A stretch of DNA of 64,000 bases from the NCBI GenBank assembly GCA_017456765.1, contig JAFTIR010000035.1:1-64000 (forward strand). Direction: 5' to 3'. Of the stretch, positions 1 through 8,563 are shown piece after piece; position 1 is the stretch's first letter; every line of letters starts with the position of its first letter. The notes under the pieces were generated by a model, which was given only the letters and a program-made list of their open reading frames with translations, was not told the origin of the DNA and did not search any database. A program made the position numbers and the translations under genes. This DNA is from Clostridia bacterium (lineage in GTDB: Bacteria; Bacillota; Clostridia; Oscillospirales; CAG-382).

Positions 1-222
1 ATAGTAATAATGAATTCCGATAAAAGAATTATAGCTGAACACAAGGTCGGAAGAACATGCGAAATGCTGATTTACACAAGTCCCGACATTGTTTTTGACG
101 AAGACTACACCGTTTATGTAAACGGTATTGAGCATTCTGCTACAAATGCTTCCGGCTCCATGCAGGGCGGTTTTGGAGGCATGGGCGGCGGTTTCGCCGG
201 TCCGGGCAGAGGCAATAGATAA
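1..222 (+). CDS. C-terminal end of a Gly-rich extracellular protein (partial)
   Basis: The reading frame is open from base 1 to a TAA at 220-222, so the start lies outside the window. The visible end has a beta-strand segment of the form SPDIVFDEDYTVYVNG. It is followed by a glycine/methionine-rich tail with GGFGGMGGGF. That combination resembles the end of secreted carbohydrate-binding-domain proteins (DUF4353-like) of Clostridia, which often finish in a Gly-rich tail. The function cannot be settled from 73 residues. A hairpin terminator follows directly and separates it from the convergent pyruvate kinase gene. An in-frame ATG at base 10 is probably internal rather than a start. Confidence 0.6.
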   Translation: MVIMNSDKRIIAEHKVGRTCEMLIYTSPDIVFDEDYTVYVNGIEHSATNASGSMQGGFGGMGGGFAGPGRGNR

Positions 223-229
223 TAGAAAA

Positions 230-254
230 GAGCCATGCTTTTGCATGGCTCTTT
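230..254. terminator. Bidirectional intrinsic terminator
   Basis: A perfect 9-base stem (GAGCCATGC / GCATGGCTC) with a TTTT loop is followed by T-rich sequence and preceded by an A-rich run. It sits between two convergent genes and can serve both. Confidence 0.85.
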
Positions 255-260
255 CATCTT

Positions 261-1673
261 TTATATTGTCTCTACCTTAATAACATTTGTGTTTCCGCTC
301 TTACCATTTATCTGACCGCCGGTGAGGACTACATTATCGCCCTTCTGAAGCCCAAACACACTCTTTGCTCTGTTAAGTGAGGTATAAAACATAACCTCTG
401 TTGAATTATATTCCTCGCAGAGTGCGGGTGTTACGCCCCAGCTGAGATTTAGTTTTCTCCATGCCTTTTCATTTGTTGTAATGCCGAGAATATCGACGGG
501 ACTTCTGAAACGGCTTACCATTCTTGCAGTTGTTCCGCTTATTGAGTTAACAACAATGCACTTTGCCTCAAGGTCAATCGCCATGGAGCAGGCAGAATGT
601 GAAACGGCGTCAAGGTTACTCTTGATTTTGAACTCAGCCGTTCTGAAGCGTTTCTTATAATCAATACACTTTTCGGTAAACTCCGCAATTTCAACCATGT
701 TCTTTACGGCTTCAACAGGGTGCTTTCCCGATGCAGTCTCTCCCGAGAGCATAATTGCGCTCGAACCGTCATATACGGCGTTTGCAACATCAGAAAGCTC
801 TGCTCTTGTAGGTCTCGGGTTATGAATCATGGATTCAAGCATTTCTGTTGCTGTAATTACTCGTTTTCCGAGCATACGGCACTTATTGATGAGGTATTTT
901 TGAATAGAGGGAACTTCGATAAAGGGAATTTCTACGCCGAGGTCTCCACGGGCGACCATGATACCGTCGGCAAGAGTACAGATTTCATCAATATTATCAA
1001 CGCCCGAGCGGTTTTCAATCTTAGCAATTACATCTATTTCCTTACCGCCATTAGCATTGAGAAAATCGCGGATTGCCTTTACATCCGAAAGAGTTGACAC
1101 AAAGGATGCGGCAACAAAGTCAACGTCGTTTTCAATTCCGAAAAGAAGGTCGGACTTATCCTGCTCGGAAAGGTAGTCATGCTTCATTACTTTATTGGGA
1201 AAGCTCATGCTCTTTCTGTCGGACAGCTCTCCGCCTGCTATCACCTTACAGACAACATCGTGCTGCTTTATTTCGGTAACCTCGAAAATTACAAGTCCGT
1301 TATTGACAAGTATTCTGTCGCCCTTTGACAAATCCTCGGTAAGGTGGTCATAATTTACTGCAACCCTTTCCTTATTTCCCACAACATCGTCAATGGTAAA
1401 GGTAAAGGTATCTCCCTCATTAAGGGTTATTTTTTTATCTTCAAATGTCTTGATTCTGTATTCGGGACCCTTGGTATCAAGCATGATAGCAATTGGCATA
1501 TTCAGCTTTTCACGAACTTTTTTTATAAGGTCTATCTTTTCCTGATGGTCTTCATGTGTACCGTGGGAAAAGTTAAGACGGGCAACATTCATGCCCTCAA
1601 GACACATTTTTGTCAGGGTTTCTTCATTATCGCAGGCAGGGCCTATCGTACAGATTACTTTTGTCTTTCTCAT
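261..1673 (-). CDS. pyk: Pyruvate kinase
   Basis: Converts phosphoenolpyruvate and ADP to pyruvate and ATP in the last step of glycolysis, in the cytoplasm. The protein is 470 residues, the length of a canonical three-domain bacterial enzyme without the extra C-terminal PEP-utiliser domain found in Bacillus. Family marks are visible: the N-terminal KTKVICTIGPA strand, NFSHG, MLDTKGPE, the active-site strand IAKIENRSGVDNIDEI, ARGDLGVEIP, and TATEMLESM followed by PTRAEVSD-like PTRAELSD. The ATG is preceded on the minus strand by GAGGAGAG at about 8 bases. The gene is monocistronic, with convergent genes downstream and a divergent potassium transporter upstream. Confidence 0.97.
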   Translation of the reverse strand: MRKTKVICTIGPACDNEETLTKMCLEGMNVARLNFSHGTHEDHQEKIDLIKKVREKLNMPIAIMLDTKGPEYRIKTFEDKKITLNEGDTFTFTIDDVVGNKERVAVNYDHLTEDLSKGDRILVNNGLVIFEVTEIKQHDVVCKVIAGGELSDRKSMSFPNKVMKHDYLSEQDKSDLLFGIENDVDFVAASFVSTLSDVKAIRDFLNANGGKEIDVIAKIENRSGVDNIDEICTLADGIMVARGDLGVEIPFIEVPSIQKYLINKCRMLGKRVITATEMLESMIHNPRPTRAELSDVANAVYDGSSAIMLSGETASGKHPVEAVKNMVEIAEFTEKCIDYKKRFRTAEFKIKSNLDAVSHSACSMAIDLEAKCIVVNSISGTTARMVSRFRSPVDILGITTNEKAWRKLNLSWGVTPALCEEYNSTEVMFYTSLNRAKSVFGLQKGDNVVLTGGQINGKSGNTNVIKVETI

Positions 1674-1797
1674 ATTTTTGTCTCTCCTCGGAGGTAAATC
1701 GATATGTATTTCAAATCCACAGCCATCCTACATTATATCACAAAATTTCAAAAATTCAATATGCAATTTGTGTAGTGTTGTATTGTATTTTTTGTTA

Positions 1798-1826
1798 TTG
1801 AATTGTACACAAAAAAGTATTATAAT
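1798..1826 (+). promoter_or_regulatory. Promoter of ktrB
   Basis: A TTGAAT -35 and a perfect TATAAT -10 are separated by 17 bases and lie about 30 bases before the ktrB start. Confidence 0.7.
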
Positions 1827-1857
1827 ATCTGTAACAGAAAAACTAAGGAGTATGCCG

Positions 1858-3201
1858 ATGAAAAAACGCGCTCTCTCTACAACCAGGATAATTCTTATTG
1901 GTTTTTTGATTACAATTCTTTTGGGAAGTCTTCTTCTTTCCCTCCCGATAAGTTCTGCAAGCAAAAATCCCGTTCCATACATTGATGCTCTTTTCACCGC
2001 AACCACCGCCACCTGTGTTACCGGTCTTGTCACTGTAACAACGGCACACGCATGGAGCTTTTTCGGTCAAGCCGTAATTCTCCTGCTCATACAGATTGGC
2101 GGTCTTGGAGTTATAACAATAATGTCTGCTTTCATGATTATGCTTGGCAAAAAAATCAGTCTTGGTAACAGAATGTTGATTATGGACTCCTTTAATCTGA
2201 ACTCCATGTCGGGACTTGTACAGTTTATAAAAAAGGTTGTGCTTGGTTCGCTTATTATTGAGGCTATGGGTGCAATGCTTTACATGATTGTTTTTATTCC
2301 CGAGTTTGGCCTTTGGGGTATTTGGATTTCTGTTTTTAATGCCGTATCTGCCTTTTGCAATGCCGGAATGGACATAATCTCAGAATCAAGTCTATACAAT
2401 TATGTCGAAAACCCACTTATAAACATTGTAACTTCTCTCTTAATTATTATCGGAGGTCTTGGATTTATTGTTTGGTGGGACATCATACGAATACTGAAAA
2501 ACAAGCACACAAGACATTTCAGATACCTCACACTGCACAGCAAGATTGTACTGACGGCAACACTGATTTTAATAGTTTCAGGTGCAGTTTTAATTTTCAT
2601 TTTTGAATACACAAATCCCCTGACAATAGGTAATCTTTCACTTTCCGGAAAAATACAGGCAAGTCTGTTCCAATCAGTCACCACGCGTACTGCCGGCTTT
2701 GCCTCTGTTCCGCAAGAGCACCTCACCCTCCCCTCAGTGCTGATCTGCCTGCTTCTCATGTTTATCGGCGGTTCTCCTGCGGGCACTGCAGGCGGTATTA
2801 AAACCGTCACATTCTTTGTAATTCTTTGTACCGCCTTTTCTGTTATCAAAGGTAAAAGAAGAGTCGGAACCTTTAACAGAAGTCTTTCTGAAAACGCTAT
2901 TAATAAAGCAATGGCCGTTTGTACAACATCTTTTATTATACTTTTTGTTTCAACACTGATGTTATCTCTTTGCTGCAATGCCCCCTTTTCGGACATAGTA
3001 TATGAAACGGTCAGTGCTACGGCAACGGTAGGTTTATCGAGAAATTTGACAGCATCGCTGAATTTATTCGGAAAAATAATCATTACAGCAACCATGTATT
3101 TCGGAAGAGTCGGTCCCATTTCTTTCGCTATTGCCCTTGGCAGCGGCAGGGAGAACGGAAACATAGTAACAGACCCGATTGAAGAAATAAGTGTTGGTTA
3201 G
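1858..3201 (+). CDS. ktrB: KtrB-type potassium uptake channel subunit (TrkH/KtrB family)
   Basis: Membrane subunit of a Ktr K+ uptake system. The four pseudo-repeated selectivity loops are visible in order: TATCVTGL, SAFCNAGMD, SVTTRTAGF and SATATVGLS. Each carries the conserved filter glycine within a hydrophobic multi-helix protein of 447 residues, which is the usual length. The frame is open far upstream, but the start was set at ATG 1858 because GGAG at 1847-1850 lies 7 bases before it and a good promoter sits just upstream. ATG 1852 is a weaker alternative. The gene is followed 11 bases later by the matching RCK subunit gene, which supports Ktr rather than Trk. Confidence 0.93.
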   Translation: MKKRALSTTRIILIGFLITILLGSLLLSLPISSASKNPVPYIDALFTATTATCVTGLVTVTTAHAWSFFGQAVILLLIQIGGLGVITIMSAFMIMLGKKISLGNRMLIMDSFNLNSMSGLVQFIKKVVLGSLIIEAMGAMLYMIVFIPEFGLWGIWISVFNAVSAFCNAGMDIISESSLYNYVENPLINIVTSLLIIIGGLGFIVWWDIIRILKNKHTRHFRYLTLHSKIVLTATLILIVSGAVLIFIFEYTNPLTIGNLSLSGKIQASLFQSVTTRTAGFASVPQEHLTLPSVLICLLLMFIGGSPAGTAGGIKTVTFFVILCTAFSVIKGKRRVGTFNRSLSENAINKAMAVCTTSFIILFVSTLMLSLCCNAPFSDIVYETVSATATVGLSRNLTASLNLFGKIIITATMYFGRVGPISFAIALGSGRENGNIVTDPIEEISVG

Positions 3202-3212
3202 GAGGAAAATAT

Positions 3213-3863
3213 ATGAGTATAAACAAAACATATGCGGTTTTTGGGCTCGGCAGATATGGTCTTGCGGTTGCAAAGGAGCTGTGCTCAAACGGTGCCCATG
3301 TTATAGCAGTTGATGTAAATGAAAAAATAGTTGAGGATCATGTCGGCGAATTTCCCGTATGCAAGTGCGCAGATGTTACAGACCCTGAGGTTTTAGAGCG
3401 TCTTGACATTGCGAGCGTTGATACTGTTATCATTGCCATGGCCAGCGGTCTTGAGGCGAGTGTAATGGCAACAATGCTCTGCAAAGAAGCGGGGGTTGGT
3501 GAGGTTATCGTGAAATGTGCAAACGAGCTTCATGAGCGTATTTTCCTGAGTGTTGGCGCTGACAGAGTAATTCTTCCTGAAATTGAATCAGGCAAGCGGC
3601 TGGCAAAAGATCTTTTAAGCTCAGGCTTTATCGACATTGCAGCCATTTCCGATGACATTTCGATAATTGAAATACTTGTCCCGAAAAAGTGGGCAGGAAA
3701 ATCTCTGCGGGAGCTTGATTTACGCAAAAATTTCGGTCTGAATGTTATCGCACTCATTAAAAACGAAAAAACAGAGCTTATTGCAAATCCCGACACAGTG
3801 CTTGACTGTGACACAAAACTTATAATTATTGCAAACAAGTCGGATATTGAAAGAATAAAATAG
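3213..3863 (+). CDS. ktrA: KtrA-type RCK gating subunit of the K+ transporter
   Basis: Cytoplasmic nucleotide-binding regulator that forms a ring under KtrB. The N-terminal RCK_N Rossmann motif is FGLGRYG, followed by an acidic strand end (VIAVDVNE). The C-terminal third, from about residue 140, has the RCK_C pattern (GKSLRELDLR, NVIALIKN). The length of 216 residues is typical of KtrA and about half that of TrkA. An AGGAGG ribosome site precedes the ATG. It lies in one transcript with ktrB. Confidence 0.95.
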   Translation: MSINKTYAVFGLGRYGLAVAKELCSNGAHVIAVDVNEKIVEDHVGEFPVCKCADVTDPEVLERLDIASVDTVIIAMASGLEASVMATMLCKEAGVGEVIVKCANELHERIFLSVGADRVILPEIESGKRLAKDLLSSGFIDIAAISDDISIIEILVPKKWAGKSLRELDLRKNFGLNVIALIKNEKTELIANPDTVLDCDTKLIIIANKSDIERIK

Positions 3864-3872
3864 GTGAATCCC

Positions 3873-4763
3873 ATGGCTATACTGTACTTTTTGCTCTTCC
3901 TGGGAGTAGCAATAGAAACAACAAAGAACATTTACTACAATTATTTCGGCAAAAACCTTATTGAAACAAACAAGGATACGCTGTTTTTCAATGTTATCGG
4001 TTGTCTCGGAACAATAGTGTTCTTTGCGGCGGCAATTTTTATTTCGGGCGAATCCTTTTCCGTCTCAAGATTCACAATTACCGTTGCAGTTATTTTCGGC
4101 TTTGTTACTGCCGCATCTCAGTATTTCTGCTTACTCTCAATGAATCTCGGTCCCATGTCACTAAGTATTCTTTTTACATACTTGAGTGCGCTTATCCCGA
4201 CAGTATTCGGTATTTTTTACAGAAACATACCACCGACTGTGATTCAGATTATAGGGCTTATCCTCATGATTGCGACATTCTTCCTCAGCATTGACAAAGG
4301 CAAGGAATCAGGCATAACGATTAGGTGGTTGTTTGCCGTTGCGGGAAGCTTTCTTGGTATGGGAGGACTCGGGGTATGTCAGACGGTTCACCAGACTTCA
4401 GCATATGCTTATGAAATTAACGGACTCCTTTTCTGGACATTTGTTTTTGCATTTATTTTCTTCACTATTCTGTTTATCCCCTACTCTGTCAAGGACAAAA
4501 AAGCAGGTGTCGCAAAAAGGCACTACAAGTTTCTTGACTGGTGCAGTATGGCTCTGACTGGTGTTTTCATGGGAGCGCTCAATCTTATTTGTCTGTATCT
4601 TTCGGGCAAGCTCCCGAGTATCATTTTCTTCCCGATATTAAACGGCGGTGTTATGATTCTGTCAGGTCTTGCTTCGGTTTTCCTCTTTCGGGAAAAGCTA
4701 TCAAAAAAGAGACTTGCAGGTTTAGCTATAGGCATTATCGCTACCTGTCTTATAGGTATGTAA
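3873..4763 (+). CDS. EamA/DMT-family membrane transporter
   Basis: A protein of about 296 residues made almost entirely of hydrophobic helices (about ten). It has two internal halves and a lysine-rich tail end (FLFREKLSKKRLAG) before the last helix, which is the classic drug/metabolite transporter layout. The substrate cannot be predicted. The frame opens at GTG 3864 directly after the ktrA stop. ATG 3873 is preferred because AGGTGA overlapping the ktrA stop lies 5-6 bases before it, suggesting translational coupling. It probably shares the ktr promoter. Confidence 0.85.
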   Translation: MAILYFLLFLGVAIETTKNIYYNYFGKNLIETNKDTLFFNVIGCLGTIVFFAAAIFISGESFSVSRFTITVAVIFGFVTAASQYFCLLSMNLGPMSLSILFTYLSALIPTVFGIFYRNIPPTVIQIIGLILMIATFFLSIDKGKESGITIRWLFAVAGSFLGMGGLGVCQTVHQTSAYAYEINGLLFWTFVFAFIFFTILFIPYSVKDKKAGVAKRHYKFLDWCSMALTGVFMGALNLICLYLSGKLPSIIFFPILNGGVMILSGLASVFLFREKLSKKRLAGLAIGIIATCLIGM

Positions 4764-4784
4764 TTAAACGGAGGTATTTTTACT

Positions 4785-5240
4785 ATGTTAACACAAGGAA
4801 CAAAAGCACCCGATTTTACGCTTTCCGACAAGGATGGAAACATGGTTTCCCTCTCCTCTTTTCTCGGCAAAAAGATAGTTCTTTATTTCTATCCCAAGGA
4901 CAACACTCCCGGCTGTACAAAACAGGCTTGCGCCTTTGCGGCAGCATACGAGGGCTTTAAGGATAAGGATATTATTGTCATCGGCATAAGTCGTGACAGT
5001 GTATCTTCACACGCAAAATTTGCCGAGAAGTATTCCCTGCCCTTTATTCTTATTTCAGACCCCGGGCTTGTTGCGATAAAGGCGTACGATGTATGGCAGG
5101 AAAAGAAAATGTGCGGCAAGGTTTCAATGGGTGTTGTAAGAACGACATATATAATTGACGAAGACGGAATTATCGAAAAAGTAATGGAAAAGGTAAAGCC
5201 CGACACAAATGCCGCTGAAATTTTAGAATATTTAGCATGA
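4785..5240 (+). CDS. bcp: Peroxiredoxin of the Bcp/PrxQ group (thiol peroxidase)
   Basis: Reduces hydrogen peroxide and organic peroxides using thioredoxin. The motif PKDNTPGCTKQACAF carries the peroxidatic Cys and, five residues on, the second Cys typical of the atypical two-Cys PrxQ/Bcp group. At 151 residues it is full length. The C-terminal half keeps the RTTYIIDEDGII strand of the family. It has its own ribosome site (CGGAGG). A thioredoxin gene (22.0 kb) that could serve as its reductant is elsewhere in the window. Confidence 0.95.
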   Translation: MLTQGTKAPDFTLSDKDGNMVSLSSFLGKKIVLYFYPKDNTPGCTKQACAFAAAYEGFKDKDIIVIGISRDSVSSHAKFAEKYSLPFILISDPGLVAIKAYDVWQEKKMCGKVSMGVVRTTYIIDEDGIIEKVMEKVKPDTNAAEILEYLA

Positions 5241-5243
5241 CAA

Positions 5244-5265
5244 AAGCTCCCCTTTCGGGGAGCTT
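5244..5265. terminator. Bidirectional terminator between bcp and the lipid operon
   Basis: AAGCTCCCC and GGGGAGCTT form a 9-base stem around a TTTC loop. The T-run is better on the minus strand, and convergent genes lie on each side. Confidence 0.8.
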
Positions 5266-5270
5266 AAATT

Positions 5271-7010
5271 TTACACATTTACAGGCTCTTTTTCCGTCTC
5301 TTCATCTTTGATATTTTTCAATTCTTCCTCTTCAAGAACTCTGTATGCCACCTTACCGACAAGGGTTTTTGGCATCTCATCCTTAAAGGAAATATCGTAA
5401 GGCATTGCATACTTTGCGATATTTTCACGGCAGTATTCAAGAAGAATCTGCTTTGTTTCTTCATCAGCCTTTGCCTCAGGAACAAGCTTTACGAAAGCCT
5501 TTACCTTCTGCATTTTATAAGGGTCGGGAACGCCGATTACGCAGCTCATCTGCACAAGCTCATGGGCGTCGAGAATATTCTCAAGCTGTGCAGGATATAT
5601 ATTATATCCCGACGACACAATCATTCTCTTTGCTCTGCCCTTGAAGTACACAAAGCCCTGCTCGTCCATAGTTCCAAGGTCGCCTGTGTACACCCATGTA
5701 AGACCGTCGTCGTGTTGCCTCAGAGTCTTTGCTGTTTCTTCGGGGTGTCCCATATATTCTTTCATAACAGTAGGTCCTGCAAGAAGAATTTCTCCCTCCT
5801 GTCCGTAAGGAAGTTCCTTATCGGTATCGGGTTCTACTATTTTAATATATGTATCGGGGAACGGAAGTCCGATTGAACCCTCCTTTGCCATGTGGCTGGG
5901 TGTAAGACAGCAGGCTGTTACGGTTTCGGTTGTGCCGTAGCCCTCTCTTACCTGTATTACCGCCTTATGGTCATAGAGGAATTTATCAAATTTTTTCTTA
6001 AGCTCAACGGACAAGCTGTCACCGCCCGAGAACACGCCCTTAAGACACGAAAGGTCAGCCTTTTCCATACCCGGAAGTCTGAGCATCGCTTCATAAAGCG
6101 TAGGAACACCTGCGATGAAATTACATCTGTTCTTAACAAGGTCCTTTGCGTAGGATTTTGGGGTAAATCTCGGAACGAGAATACATCTACCACCCTGGGA
6201 GAGCATTGTGTGGATACAAACGCCGAGACCGAAGCCATGGAAAATTGGCATTGCCGAGAGCATCTTATCACCTACTCTGAACATTGGGTTTGCCGCAATT
6301 ACCTGCTGACCGAGAGCATTGAAATTCTTATTTGTAAGAACAATTCCCTTTGTTGTACCCGTAGTTCCTCCGGAATAGAGAATAACGGCGGGGTCCTCCG
6401 ACTTCTTTTCAACCTTGAAGTTATAGAAGCAATGCTTTGAGAGCTTCATAAACTCATTCCATCTGATAACGGGTGCTTCCTCGGGAATCTTTGCAATCTT
6501 TCTTCCTGATGTGAGCATATAACCTGCCTTTATAGGCTGGGAAAGCTCGTCCTTGATAGAAGCAATGATTATATTTACAACCTTTGTGTTATGACGAACG
6601 TGTTCAAACTTATGATAGAACTGGTCAAGGGTAATAGCTGTAACAGAGCCCGACTCATTGAGATAAAACTCAATCTCCTTTTCGGCAGACAGCGGATGTA
6701 TCATATTTGCAATACCGCCAACAAGGTTTACGGCGTAAAAAAGATATATTGCCTGGGGACAGTTGGGCATTGCAATGGTTACCCTGTCTCCCTCGCGAAC
6801 GCCGATTGTACGAAGTGACTTTGCGCATACTTCAACCTGCTCCACGAGTTTTTTATATGTCGTCTTTTTGCCCATGAAATCGAAAGCAACATTATCAGGG
6901 TACTTTTCGGCTATTTTCTTTACAGCCTCATACATTGTTCCTTCAAAATATTCTAAGCTCATAGGAAGGTCGCCAAGATAGTCCTTCCACGGGGTTTTTG
7001 CAGTTATCAT
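5271..7010 (-). CDS. Acyl-CoA ligase (AMP-forming synthetase family)
   Basis: Activates a carboxylic acid, probably a fatty acid, to its acyl-adenylate and then the CoA thioester. Adenylate-forming motifs appear in order: the P-loop YSGGTTGTTKG, GYGTTET, YTGDLG, GRAKRMIVSSGYNIYP, and a C-terminal catalytic Lys in PKTLVGKVAYR. The 579 residues match the family. A longer frame begins at GTG 7031, but ATG 7010 is chosen. AGGTGG lies about 9 bases before it and the upstream stop is only 2 bases away. It is the last gene of a four-gene operon with PlsC-like, PAP2-like and E2-like proteins, so a lipid substrate is likely but not shown. Confidence 0.88.
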   Translation of the reverse strand: MITAKTPWKDYLGDLPMSLEYFEGTMYEAVKKIAEKYPDNVAFDFMGKKTTYKKLVEQVEVCAKSLRTIGVREGDRVTIAMPNCPQAIYLFYAVNLVGGIANMIHPLSAEKEIEFYLNESGSVTAITLDQFYHKFEHVRHNTKVVNIIIASIKDELSQPIKAGYMLTSGRKIAKIPEEAPVIRWNEFMKLSKHCFYNFKVEKKSEDPAVILYSGGTTGTTKGIVLTNKNFNALGQQVIAANPMFRVGDKMLSAMPIFHGFGLGVCIHTMLSQGGRCILVPRFTPKSYAKDLVKNRCNFIAGVPTLYEAMLRLPGMEKADLSCLKGVFSGGDSLSVELKKKFDKFLYDHKAVIQVREGYGTTETVTACCLTPSHMAKEGSIGLPFPDTYIKIVEPDTDKELPYGQEGEILLAGPTVMKEYMGHPEETAKTLRQHDDGLTWVYTGDLGTMDEQGFVYFKGRAKRMIVSSGYNIYPAQLENILDAHELVQMSCVIGVPDPYKMQKVKAFVKLVPEAKADEETKQILLEYCRENIAKYAMPYDISFKDEMPKTLVGKVAYRVLEEEELKNIKDEETEKEPVNV

Positions 7011-7011
7011 T

Positions 7012-7869
7012 TTAAATTTCCACCTTTTCACAGAGAGGTTTATCGAGTAGAGCGGGGTTTTCGAGAAGATGCTTTAAGAGCTTTACTGTTCTTGAATAGT
7101 AGTAGCCGTCGGCAATTCTTTCGTCAATAGTAAGACCAAGCTCTATGCTCTCTCGCATGGTAACATTTCCCTCATCATCATAGAAGGGTCTTTTTTTCTT
7201 GATACCAATGGCACAGAAAACAGAGTTTGTTCCCCAGTTTGTCATATGGTGATAGCCTGCGTCAAGTCCTATTGAGCCAAGGTTCGTAAGAACCACCGAG
7301 CACTGATAGGGGTCGGTTGCTATCATGGACGCCGGCATCCATCCGTGTCTGTCAAGAAAACGCACGGCAGCACCTATTATGTGCTTTCCGGGTATCTTCT
7401 GCACAAGGTCCATGCTTTCAGTCGACGCATCCTTTTTATCACTGCGGCAAAAAGACACCTGACGGAAAATCTCGTTATGTATGGAATCGAGGGTATCCTC
7501 GTCCTTTGCATTTATTCTCGCAAGAGCCTCTCCGCCGTTATCGGAAAAGATTTTCTTTACCGTAAATGCAGCTGTCAGGTCATTTCTCTCATACATATTC
7601 TGATTTGCGATGAAGTAGTTCATCTTAGGTCTCTGCTTTATCGTTTTAAGTACAGCCGTCAGCACAAGCTGAAATATATTATACTTATATTCGGGATTAT
7701 CTGCGTTCTTGTTTGCCAAAAATTCTTCGGCAGCTGTCAGGTCCACTGTTATCCTGATAAAAGCCTCGTTATCACATCTGTTGGGATACATGAGGGGCAT
7801 GATATAGTGCATTGAGTCAAGTTTTTTTATCAGTTTCCCGTCTTTGCGGTCTCCCCATTTTCTTGCCAT
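7012..7869 (-). CDS. Stand-alone E2/CAT-fold acyltransferase-like protein, catalytic His absent
   Basis: 285 residues with the fold pattern of the catalytic domain of 2-oxo-acid dehydrogenase E2 enzymes and chloramphenicol acetyltransferase. Key stretches are SVVLTNLGSIGLD, NSVFCAIGIKKKR and IELGLTIDERIADG near the C-terminus. E2 enzymes carry HxxxDG in the last motif (usually DHRVxDG). Here Glu occupies the His position (residue 250), so ordinary CoA-dependent transacylation by that His is not expected. There is no lipoyl domain and no E1 or E3 gene nearby. It lies between a PAP2-like gene and an acyl-CoA ligase gene, so a role in lipid assembly is an inference. GAGAGG precedes the ATG by 8 bases. 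Confidence 0.75.
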   Translation of the reverse strand: MARKWGDRKDGKLIKKLDSMHYIMPLMYPNRCDNEAFIRITVDLTAAEEFLANKNADNPEYKYNIFQLVLTAVLKTIKQRPKMNYFIANQNMYERNDLTAAFTVKKIFSDNGGEALARINAKDEDTLDSIHNEIFRQVSFCRSDKKDASTESMDLVQKIPGKHIIGAAVRFLDRHGWMPASMIATDPYQCSVVLTNLGSIGLDAGYHHMTNWGTNSVFCAIGIKKKRPFYDDEGNVTMRESIELGLTIDERIADGYYYSRTVKLLKHLLENPALLDKPLCEKVEI

Positions 7870-7891
7870 ATTTTTTTCCTCTCACATTCAT

Positions 7892-8563
7892 TTATTTTTT
7901 TATTTTATTTCGCCAGTACCTGCCAAAAGTGATTATCTCTGCAAGCAGGCACACGGGAACTGCGGCGTAAATATCCACAACAGAGTGCTGCTTTACAAAC
8001 ACAACAGACATACAGACAAGCACACAGAAAATAACTATCGGAAGTTTAGTTTTCCATGTCACGCCCTTTTCCTTGAGCCAGGTTGATGCTATCCCTATGG
8101 AATATGCAACATGGAGCGAGGGACATACGTTTGTATTTGTATCGAGCGAATACAAAAGTTTTACCCCGTCTGTAAATATATTGTCCCTTGCAAACACTTC
8201 AGGTCTTAAATCCTGACGGCTTGGAACAAGAATATATATTATCATTGCCGTCACCTGAGTTACAATTATAAACTTCATCATATTCTTAAAGTTATCGGGG
8301 TTATAGAACATAAAATACAGAAGTGACCCCACAATCAGAAGATACCAGCCGAAATACGGAATAAGAAAATATTCGCAAAAGGGTATCATGTCATCAAGCG
8401 GGTGATAAGCAACAAAGCAATCCTCTGCCGGAATAAGTGCTTCTGTGATAAAAAACAGAGTAAAATACCCAATCCAGCCTGCAAGATACTGCAAGTGACG
8501 GAATCTCGGTTCATTTATTTTTGAAAGTCTGAAATCTTTATAACTGACTACGGGTTTTCTCAT
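7892..8563 (-). CDS. PAP2-superfamily membrane phosphatase/phosphotransferase
   Basis: A multi-helix membrane protein of 223 residues with the three PAP2 signature blocks in order: SRQDLRP, CPSLHVA and KQHSVVDIYAA. The spacing resembles the inositol-phosphotransferase-like PAP2 branch more than PgpB-type phosphatases. It likely acts on a lipid phosphate at the membrane. Its ATG overlaps the stop of the upstream PlsC-like gene by four bases, which indicates translational coupling. The substrate is unknown. Confidence 0.85.
   Translation of the reverse strand: MRKPVVSYKDFRLSKINEPRFRHLQYLAGWIGYFTLFFITEALIPAEDCFVAYHPLDDMIPFCEYFLIPYFGWYLLIVGSLLYFMFYNPDNFKNMMKFIIVTQVTAMIIYILVPSRQDLRPEVFARDNIFTDGVKLLYSLDTNTNVCPSLHVAYSIGIASTWLKEKGVTWKTKLPIVIFCVLVCMSVVFVKQHSVVDIYAAVPVCLLAEIITFGRYWRNKIKK

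Noticed and set aside
2400-3164. A 254-codon open frame antisense to ktrB
   Set aside because: The plus-strand frame has full transporter motifs and a promoter. The antisense frame has no recognisable domain.
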